This document shows, one piece after another, positions 56,107 through 62,571 of a DNA stretch of 64,000 nucleotides. A program made the translations under genes and the position numbers. The stretch is from Ferrimonas balearica. GTDB taxonomy: Bacteria; Pseudomonadota; Gammaproteobacteria; Enterobacterales; Shewanellaceae. The notes beneath the pieces were generated by a model. That model was not told the origin of the DNA. It was given only the letters and a program-made list of their open reading frames with translations, and ran no database searches. The DNA lies in NCBI RefSeq assembly GCF_019802085.1, contig NZ_JAHVHV010000001.1, positions 248,001 to 312,000 of the forward strand, given 5' to 3'. Within the stretch, counting starts at the first letter, position 1. Every line of letters starts with the position of its first letter.

Positions 56107-56217
56107 ATGAGACTTTTTTCTTCAATTAGACGCTTAAACAGATTTTATGAGGCGTGCGACAAGAAGCGTAAAAGGATTCGGCGAAACGATAGGAGAAAAA
56201 TGATTTCGTATTCGTGA
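56107..56217 (+). CDS. Possible small basic peptide, 36 residues
   Basis: ATG 56107 is preceded by AGAGGG at 7 bases, a good ribosome site, and the frame runs 36 codons to TGA 56215. Fourteen of 36 residues are R or K, with a dense basic stretch around residues 19-31 (KKRKRIRRNDRRK). Such a peptide would bind nucleic acid or membranes. No named family is recognised. It may be chance in an A+T-rich gap. Confidence 0.35.
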   Translation: MRLFSSIRRLNRFYEACDKKRKRIRRNDRRKMISYS

Positions 56218-56281
56218 ATAGGTTTGGAGTTGGATTCCGGCAGCATGAGTCTATAGTGGTGAAACTATATAAAAATTTCAA

Positions 56282-56311
56282 TTGACCTGCCTTGGTAAAC
56301 CTGTCTATTAT
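56282..56311 (+). promoter_or_regulatory. Probable sigma-70 promoter upstream of galE
   Basis: TTGACC (56282-56287) and TATTAT (56306-56311) are 18 bases apart; both boxes match well. The start of transcription would be near 56318, leaving a leader of about 235 bases before galE. Confidence 0.5.
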
Positions 56312-56326
56312 GAAACGTTTGTTGAT

Positions 56327-56340
56327 ACCGGATAACCGGT
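56327..56340. repeat. Palindrome just downstream of the galE promoter
   Basis: ACCGG-ATAA-CCGGT lies about 10 bases after the expected transcription start, a place where a repressor could act. No known operator is recognised. Confidence 0.3.
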
Positions 56341-56554
56341 GTTTAATTTCTGATTTTTTAGAAGGCTATCCCTCTGCGATGCCGTGTGGGAACCTACGAT
56401 TTTCATCAAAGTTCCCTACCCAATCCTCCGTTTTTTCTTAGTCGATATTTTGCACTTTAAACTAGTCAGCTAAGACATAATGAGTACTTTTCATTATGCT
56501 TCAATTAGGCTAGTTTTCTACTTTGAACCTTACTTCAGGCCATTTGTTAATAGT

Positions 56555-57574
56555 ATGGTAATTCTAGTCACCGGCGGGGCCGGGTACATTGGCTCACATA
56601 CTGCGGTAGAGTTACTCTCACAGGGGCATAAAGTCGTAGTTTTGGACGATCTTTCTAATGCGTGTGAAGAGTCTTTAAGTCGGGTAGAACGGATTTGCAA
56701 TCGCAAAGTCCATTTTGTTCACGGGAATGTATGTGACCCAAATTGCCTAACTTCGCTATTTTCCCGCTTCAAGTTTGACGCTGTCATTCATTTTGCTGGT
56801 TGCAAAGCGGTAGGGGAGTCGGTCAGGAAACCCCTCGATTATTATCACAACAATGTCACTGGCTCGCTTTTTTTACTTGAAGCGATGAAAAAGTTCGATG
56901 TTAAGAAATTTGTGTTTAGCTCTTCAGCTACGATTTATGGCCAGAAAGCGCCGGTCCCATATGTTGAAACTCTGAAAACCGGGGGGGCGCTGAACCCCTA
57001 TGGCTCATCAAAGTGGATGGTAGAGCAAATACTGATAGATGCCGCGAAGGCCGATTCAGAACTCTCGGTCGCAATGCTACGTTACTTTAACCCTATAGGT
57101 GCTCATCCCTCCGGCCTAATTGGCGAGGATCCACTCGGCGTCCCCAATAACCTGCTGCCTTTTATTGCTCAGGTCGCAGTAGGCAAACGAGAGGTTCTTT
57201 CTGTTTTCGGCGATGACTACGAAACACCTGACGGTACATGCATCCGTGATTACTTGCATGTTGTTGATTTAGCGGAAGGGCATGTGAAGGCTCTGAACTG
57301 GTTGATGGGTCATAAGGGGGCTGAAGCGTTTAACTTGGGTACCGGAACAGGTTTCTCTGTGTTGGATGTAGTGAAAGCCTTTGAAGCAGCGTCAGGTGTT
57401 GTCATTCCCTATCAGGTTGTTTCGCGCAGAAGCGGTGATTTGGCGGTATTTTGGGCTGACGCAACTAAGGCTAAGGCAGTTTTGGGATGGGAAGCGAAGA
57501 GAACGCTAAACGATATGATGATCGACACATGGCGTTGGCAGTCACTAAATCCGAACGGTTATGCGGACACCTAA
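56555..57574 (+). CDS. galE: UDP-glucose 4-epimerase GalE
   Basis: A 339-residue SDR epimerase interconverting UDP-glucose and UDP-galactose (possibly also the N-acetyl forms). TGGAGYIG (6-13) binds NAD, with SSSATIYG (122-129) and catalytic Y149-xxx-K153. ATG 56555 gives the common MVILVTGGAGYIG N-terminus although its ribosome site is weak. It supplies precursors for the glycan locus next to it. Followed by a terminator-like hairpin at 57728. Confidence 0.95.
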   Translation: MVILVTGGAGYIGSHTAVELLSQGHKVVVLDDLSNACEESLSRVERICNRKVHFVHGNVCDPNCLTSLFSRFKFDAVIHFAGCKAVGESVRKPLDYYHNNVTGSLFLLEAMKKFDVKKFVFSSSATIYGQKAPVPYVETLKTGGALNPYGSSKWMVEQILIDAAKADSELSVAMLRYFNPIGAHPSGLIGEDPLGVPNNLLPFIAQVAVGKREVLSVFGDDYETPDGTCIRDYLHVVDLAEGHVKALNWLMGHKGAEAFNLGTGTGFSVLDVVKAFEAASGVVIPYQVVSRRSGDLAVFWADATKAKAVLGWEAKRTLNDMMIDTWRWQSLNPNGYADT

Positions 57575-57727
57575 GCGATCAGTCTTCTTTGATGTCATAT
57601 AGCACAAACTGTGTTTAGGGGGGGCCTCCGATAAGGTGTTCTGCGTAGGGCTGTTGTTTTAATGTTGAGTAGTGCTTCAGCGCAGCAGGTTTAGAGTGCC
57701 AGGGACTCCTGAGCAGGAAAGGCAGGA

Positions 57728-57773
57728 CTAGCCTTCGTTAGCGATAGTCAATAAGTAAAGGCTAGATTTTTTT
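57728..57773 (+). terminator. Probable terminator for galE
   Basis: CTAGCCTT (57728-57735) pairs with AAGGCTAG (57758-57765) and is followed by A then seven T residues (57767-57773). The loop of 22 bases is long but the stem plus T-run is that of an intrinsic terminator. Confidence 0.55.
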
Positions 57774-57856
57774 GGCCGATCATAGTCGCGTTAGTGTGGA
57801 AATGATTGGAGTGCATAAAAGCCTACAGTCTGGGTAGTAGCACTGATTGACCCCTA

Positions 57857-58092
57857 GAGCTAATCAACATAAAAATCATTGGTTTAATGGCCAGTGCGAT
57901 GGCCGACATCGGCTTGTTGCCGAAGAGTGAGATGGTCAACACCGCACTTCAACTTGTTAGGACTGGCCTGGGCATGATCGTCGTTACGTGCTGGATTGCA
58001 CCAAGGCCCATCAAGAGCTCAGTTGGCAGCCCCAGATAACTTTAGACGAAGGGCTGCGAGAAACTGTGGCCTGGTACGCCAGTCAGTCATAA
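57857..58092 (+). pseudogene. Decayed C-terminal remnant of a second rmlB
   Basis: From 57857 one frame reads ELINIKIIGLMASAMADIG and on to LQLV at 57958; then a one-base slip is needed to continue from 57961 as DWPGHDRRYVLDCTKA, QELSWQPQ, and ETVAWYASQS, ending at TAA 58090. This is the conserved end of dTDP-glucose dehydratase (consensus DRPGHDRRYAID). The upstream three quarters of the gene, including the NAD and catalytic motifs, are gone. It differs clearly from the intact RmlB at 53477. Its higher G+C suggests it belonged to an older, resident locus. Confidence 0.8.
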
Positions 58093-58095
58093 AAC

Positions 58096-58124
58096 AAAAA
58101 ACCACCGCATCATTGGGTGGTTTC
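58096..58124. terminator. Terminator behind the rmlB remnant
   Basis: AAACCACC (58099-58106) pairs with GGTGGTTT (58116-58123) around a 9-base loop, preceded by an A-run. It is probably the old rmlB terminator and could work in both directions. Confidence 0.6.
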
Positions 58125-58202
58125 TGCCCTTAAGGCTTGGGTCGGGTTGCGGCCCTCCTGGCCCTTCGCACCGACGGATGATGCTCTTCCCTGATCTCGG
58201 CC

Positions 58203-58295
58203 TTAATCCCAACTGCTGTGGGTATTGGCCAAACGCACTACTACGGGAACTAAGATCGCCGCCATCACGGCCCCTATACCGATCCACTCGTACAT
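58203..58295 (-). CDS. Possible 30-residue single-span membrane protein
   Basis: On the minus strand ATG (58295) has a GGAGGG ribosome site exactly 6 bases upstream. The 30 codons encode MYEWIGIGAV, a hydrophobic run of about 17 residues (to VVVRL), and a short polar tail ending SSWD before TAA. Composition fits a one-helix membrane microprotein. A fair promoter lies upstream at 58416. Nothing about function is known to me. Confidence 0.5.
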   Translation of the reverse strand: MYEWIGIGAVMAAILVPVVVRLANTHSSWD

Positions 58296-58415
58296 GGTCT
58301 GCCCTCCGTTTCTATGCTCAGCCTGTGCTGAGTGGTTTTTCTTGGTTACTGGCAAATACCGATAAAGCGCTATCAATCATCAGGTTTTGTGCGAGCCACT
58401 GGGGCCACGTCTCTA

Positions 58416-58444
58416 ACCATAACCAAGCATTATCATCACATCAA
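58416..58444 (-). promoter_or_regulatory. Possible promoter for the 30-residue ORF
   Basis: On the minus strand TTGATG (58444-58439) and TATGGT (58421-58416) are 17 bases apart, about 120 bases before the ORF start. The leader would include a CTCAGC/GCTGAG hairpin at 58317-58332. Confidence 0.35.
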
Positions 58445-58735
58445 GAGATGAGACTTATATACAATAGGCGCACAAGTCGATAGGAAATCTGAAGTTGCTC
58501 ACACATGAGAGAGTAAGTCGCCAGGACGGCGTTTGGTGGCAAGGCACAGCAGGGAGTGGAGGCCCTGGTCGGGCGCTAAGAGACTCAGCTTTGCGGCCGT
58601 AAGCCATTCTTAGTGGGCAGGCCAAATTGTCGCCGGTTGTAACCTTATCGCCCAGTGAGATGAGACAATGTGCACATTCCTTGTCATGCTAGCGACATTG
58701 TCGGCATCTTATGCTGGATACTGATGCTGTAACCC

Positions 58736-58758
58736 ATTTCAGAATTTGGTTCTGAAAT
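58736..58758. repeat. Nine-bp hairpin just before galU
   Basis: ATTTCAGAA (58736-58744) and TTCTGAAAT (58750-58758) are perfect complements around TTTGG. It ends 17 bases before the chosen galU start, so it could be an operator or a mRNA structure that affects translation. No T-run follows. Confidence 0.5.
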
Positions 58759-58775
58759 CGAGAATGATGAGTGCT

Positions 58776-59684
<909 letters not shown>

Positions 59685-59693
59685 TCACTGGCT

Positions 59694-59728
59694 ACGGCGG
59701 CGCCAGGTGATGTTGCCTGGGCCGCCGT
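59694..59728 (+). terminator. Terminator after galU
   Basis: ACGGCGGC (59694-59701) pairs with GCCGCCGT (59721-59728), with an inner CCAGG/CCTGG stem. A short TATTGTTT tract follows. The 316-base gap to the next gene also holds the repeats at 59847-59907 and no convincing gene. Confidence 0.65.
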
Positions 59729-59846
59729 TATTGTTTCACCCTTATCCCACTCCCTGCTACCCTCTTTCTCTCCTGGCATGCCTCAACGCCATCTTCACAC
59801 CTCTCTTTTGGCTTCGTCCCACTCCTTGCCCTTCGACTCCCTGGTT

Positions 59847-59907
59847 TGAACGCCGGTCAGGAAACACTCCAACACAAAGCTGTACAAAGGCTGATATGAA
59901 CGCCGGT
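59847..59907 (+). repeat. Direct repeat TGAACGCCGGT, 50 bases apart
   Basis: Eleven-base copies at 59847-59857 and 59897-59907, offset by 50 bases (about five helical turns), lie 94-154 bases before the next gene. The spacing suggests two operator sites on one face of DNA. The regulator is unknown. Confidence 0.45.
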
Positions 59908-60000
59908 TATGACAGCAATCTGTGAACCGATTCCCTAGACTGGGACTCCATCGAATGGGGCCGCAGCAGTTCGTGGCCCGTCCGATAAAAAGGAGTTCTG

Positions 60001-60768
60001 ATGTTTAAGCTTCTCCAAACCGCCCTGGTGCTCTTTATGGTCAGCCGGGCCCCGGGCGCACTGGCCTCACCCAGCACGGGGATGGTCACCAACCTCACCA
60101 GCACCGCGTACGTCCAGGCCAACAGCCAGCGTTTCTACCGCGACCTCAAAGATCTCTACGCCATCGCCCCCAGCCGCTCCGATAAGGCCCTTCAGCCCTG
60201 GGATGACTTCGACCAACTTTACAGTCAGGCGCCCCAGGCCCAACTGGAGCTGGAGCAATTGACCCGTCAGGTGGCCCTGAGCGCCAATGCCGAGCCCCTG
60301 CTGCCGGGGATCAAAAGCCGCGAGCGGGCACAAGCCAAGCTGTATGGTGAGCTCGACGGCGATGCCAGCCGCTTGACCGACTTGGCTCGAGCCAGTCTGG
60401 TGGCCGACGAGGTGGGCGATCTGGTGGCCGCCTTTGAGCAACTTGAGCGCCAGGTGGAGATCCTGGCGGTGAAAAACCGCTTCAAAACCCCCAAGGCCAA
60501 CGGCTATCGTGATCTCAACGTGCTGGTGCGCCTGCCCCAAAGCGAGATGGTGGCGGAGGTGCAGCTGCATCTGTCTGCGATCGCGGAGATCAAAAACGGC
60601 GCCGAGCATGAGATTTACGAGACACTGCAGGCGATGGAGCGTGAGGCCCAGCATCGTCCCTTAAGCGAGTTTGAACAGGCCCGGGCCGAGCGCTTGGCAC
60701 TTCAGTCCAAAGACCTATACCTGGAGGCCTGGCACCGCACCCTAAGCGGCGTTCAACAAAGCGCCTGA
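60001..60768 (+). CDS. Exported protein with RelA/SpoT-type nucleotidyltransferase fold
   Basis: A 255-residue protein with a short signal peptide (about 1-22, ending GALA) and a RelA/SpoT-like domain at about 100-210. Matching segments are GIKSRERAQAKL (103-114), LTDLARASLVAD (125-136, D127), NGYRDLNVLVRL (167-178), and AEVQLHL (185-191, E186), then HEIYE. They align with the KS, D-x-x-G, GYRSxH and E-x-Q motifs of (p)ppGpp synthetases. The Y-x-S-x-H part is replaced by YRDLN, so normal ppGpp synthesis is doubtful. AAGGAG precedes ATG by 6 bases. Its reaction is unknown. Confidence 0.65.
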   Translation: MFKLLQTALVLFMVSRAPGALASPSTGMVTNLTSTAYVQANSQRFYRDLKDLYAIAPSRSDKALQPWDDFDQLYSQAPQAQLELEQLTRQVALSANAEPLLPGIKSRERAQAKLYGELDGDASRLTDLARASLVADEVGDLVAAFEQLERQVEILAVKNRFKTPKANGYRDLNVLVRLPQSEMVAEVQLHLSAIAEIKNGAEHEIYETLQAMEREAQHRPLSEFEQARAERLALQSKDLYLEAWHRTLSGVQQSA

Positions 60769-60785
60769 CCTGACGGCTTAAAGAC

Positions 60786-60812
60786 AACACCCCGCCATCG
60801 GCGGGGTGTTTT
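60786..60812 (+). terminator. Strong intrinsic terminator
   Basis: An 11-bp stem AACACCCCGCC/GGCGGGGTGTT with a 3-base loop followed by TT and more Ts. It ends the RelA/SpoT-like gene and separates it from the convergent outer-membrane gene. Confidence 0.88.
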
Positions 60813-60835
60813 GCTTTCGGGCCTTTGGGAAAACA

Positions 60836-62404
60836 CTAGAAGTGGTTCTTCACCTCCAGACGCCACTCCCAGCGATCCACCTCCGGGTCATCGCTGATGG
60901 GGCGGGCGAAATCCAGGTGGATGACGTTGCGACTGCCGGCCCGGGAGAGATAGAAGCGCAGTCCGGCGCCCACGCTTTGCAAGGTGCCGGTGGGGTTGTC
61001 CGGATAGTCGCTGTCGCCATAGCTTCGGCCGATGTCGTAGAAAAGAGCAGCACCGAGTTCCGCCAGTTGCAGCAGATGGATGTCCGGGTAGTAGCGGGCC
61101 TCGGCGGTGGCCAGCCAGTGACGCTGGCCGTGCTGGTACTGCAGCGGATAGCCGCGCATGCCGGTGTCACCGCCGAGGGTGATGGGCTCGTCCACGTACT
61201 GGTTATCCCCGCCAACCAGGTCGAGCTTGGCGTAAAGGCGCACGGGATCGGTGAGCCGGTAGAACAGCTCCTGGCGCCACTGGCCGAGAAACTGGATGTC
61301 GCTGTCTTCACGCTCCTCGGCCTGCAGCTCGAAATGGGTGAGCCAGAGCCAGTGGGGATGCGGCTCGGCACCAAAGCTCAGGTGGGCGTCCGCGAGCCAG
61401 CCGTTAACCTTGGCGTCCCAACCGAGGCGCAGGGCGCTGTCCAGCCCCAGGTTGATGTCTTCGAAACCGTTAATCAGGAAGATGTTGGTCCGCTCGGTAA
61501 AGTGGTCCTGATGGAAGCTGGCGCGAAACCACAGCGGCAAACGGTCCCGGCTTTCCGGCAGCACCGAGGTGTCCTCCACCTGGGTGAACCGGTTCTTGTT
61601 TCGGTCGATCCCCACCTGGTAACGCCAGACTCGCTCGTTTACCTCACCGGCGGACCAGCCATACCACGCCCGGTACTGGAGTATGGCCCGTTCAAACCGG
61701 TTCACCTCGCCGCTGGCCTGGCGGATGCTTTCCTCCCGTTTCTCATCGTTAAACCCCACGCCCCAGGCCCGCCGGGTGTCCTTGGCCACAAAGGGGCGGG
61801 TCAGGGCGAAGGCCGCCTTGCGCCCATCGTCGGTGTCCGCCAGGGTCAGATCCAGCTTGAGGTTTTGTTTGAGAAACAGGGGGGTGTGCAGGTCCAGCAG
61901 GTAGCCGGTGCGCTCGTAGTTGCTGAAGTAGAGCAGCTTGGCGTCGATTCCCAGCCCCAGGAAGTTGCTGTCCTTGATCCCCAAAGAGCCGGAGTTCTCG
62001 CCCCCTTCACGGGAGAAACTGATGGTGGGCAGCAGCGACCAGGTGTCCCAGGTCTCCACCTCGATCACCCGCTCCTCCCCGGGTCGTTGCCGCTCGCTCA
62101 CCTTGGCGTCCCGCAGGTAGGGCAGGGCGCGAAGGTGGCGCTCAAGCTCATAGAGATCGTCCACGTCCTCTTCACAGGGGGTAAAGCCCACCACTTCGTT
62201 CTCCAAAGTGACGGGACGGGTGGTGATGTGCAGGTTGTTGGCCAGCCGGTGCACCCAGGTGAAGCCGGGCAGAGCCGGGTCGAAGACGTTGTGGCTGATG
62301 AACTCGTAGTTGGGGTCGGCGCCGCAGGTCTCAATCAGCGGCTCCGCTTGCCCGGGGGGGCAGCAGAGCAGCAGCGCCAATGCGGTGAATCGATAAACCC
62401 TCAA
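60836..62404 (-). CDS. Omp85-like outer-membrane beta-barrel protein
   Basis: A 522-residue protein with signal peptide MRVYRFTALALLLCCPPGQA, a small periplasmic part (about 20-120, with one POTRA-like fold containing LRALPYLRDAKVSER), and a long C-terminal beta barrel. GGDTGMRGYPLQYQHG resembles the conserved VRGF/Y lid motif of the Omp85 family, and the chain ends in phenylalanine (KNHF), the outer-membrane insertion signal. It resembles BamA/TamA relatives but has too few POTRA domains. Role in secretion or assembly is inferred only. Confidence 0.72.
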   Translation of the reverse strand: MRVYRFTALALLLCCPPGQAEPLIETCGADPNYEFISHNVFDPALPGFTWVHRLANNLHITTRPVTLENEVVGFTPCEEDVDDLYELERHLRALPYLRDAKVSERQRPGEERVIEVETWDTWSLLPTISFSREGGENSGSLGIKDSNFLGLGIDAKLLYFSNYERTGYLLDLHTPLFLKQNLKLDLTLADTDDGRKAAFALTRPFVAKDTRRAWGVGFNDEKREESIRQASGEVNRFERAILQYRAWYGWSAGEVNERVWRYQVGIDRNKNRFTQVEDTSVLPESRDRLPLWFRASFHQDHFTERTNIFLINGFEDINLGLDSALRLGWDAKVNGWLADAHLSFGAEPHPHWLWLTHFELQAEEREDSDIQFLGQWRQELFYRLTDPVRLYAKLDLVGGDNQYVDEPITLGGDTGMRGYPLQYQHGQRHWLATAEARYYPDIHLLQLAELGAALFYDIGRSYGDSDYPDNPTGTLQSVGAGLRFYLSRAGSRNVIHLDFARPISDDPEVDRWEWRLEVKNHF

Positions 62405-62517
62405 GGCTTTCCCCCAAAATCGGCGGTGATGCCCGCCAGAGCCCGCCCGGTTCTCCTTATTATTCCGGTAAGCATAGGAAAGCTTTAGCGAAAGGCCCAG
62501 AGGCCAAAACGCCAGGC

Positions 62518-62556
62518 AAAAAAAAGCCCGCCATCAACCGGACGTTGAGGCGGGCC
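62518..62556 (-). terminator. Intrinsic terminator of the alpha-glucosidase gene
   Basis: Read on the minus strand, GCCCGCC and GGCGGGC arms with an inner CAAC/GTTG pair are followed by eight Ts (plus-strand A-run 62518-62525). It lies 16 bases after the stop. Confidence 0.88.
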
Positions 62557-62571
62557 AATCAGTGACGTCAA

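Larger units (their letters stand above)
55908..56554. other. Intergenic region before galE
   Basis: A 647-base gap. It contains the small basic ORF at 56107 and a promoter-dyad pair at 56282-56340, listed separately. The galE frame is open back to 56480, but the ATG at 56555 fits the GalE family better. The remainder shows no feature I can name. Confidence 0.5.
57575..58775. other. Gap between galE and galU with remnant and small ORF
   Basis: A 1.2-kb stretch without a full gene. It contains a terminator (57728), a decayed rmlB end (57857), its terminator (58096), a possible minus-strand 30-residue ORF (58203) with promoter (58416), and a hairpin before galU (58736). Between about 58450 and 58735 I see no gene. 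The patchwork of A+T-rich and G+C-rich pieces suggests past recombination. Confidence 0.6.

Noticed and set aside
57756-57782. Sigma-28-like site TAAAGGCT-N11-GCCGATCA
   Set aside because: The TAAAGGCT part and the T-run are explained by the galE terminator stem and tail, no gene lies downstream in the right place, and a match of this quality is expected by chance about once in a window this size.
59707-59925. 72-codon frame after galU
   Set aside because: It starts inside the galU terminator, is proline/cysteine-rich without pattern, and has no ribosome site.
60806-62488. Long plus-strand open frame opposite the Omp85-like gene
   Set aside because: The minus strand has a signal peptide, barrel motifs and terminal phenylalanine; the plus frame is a G+C-driven shadow.
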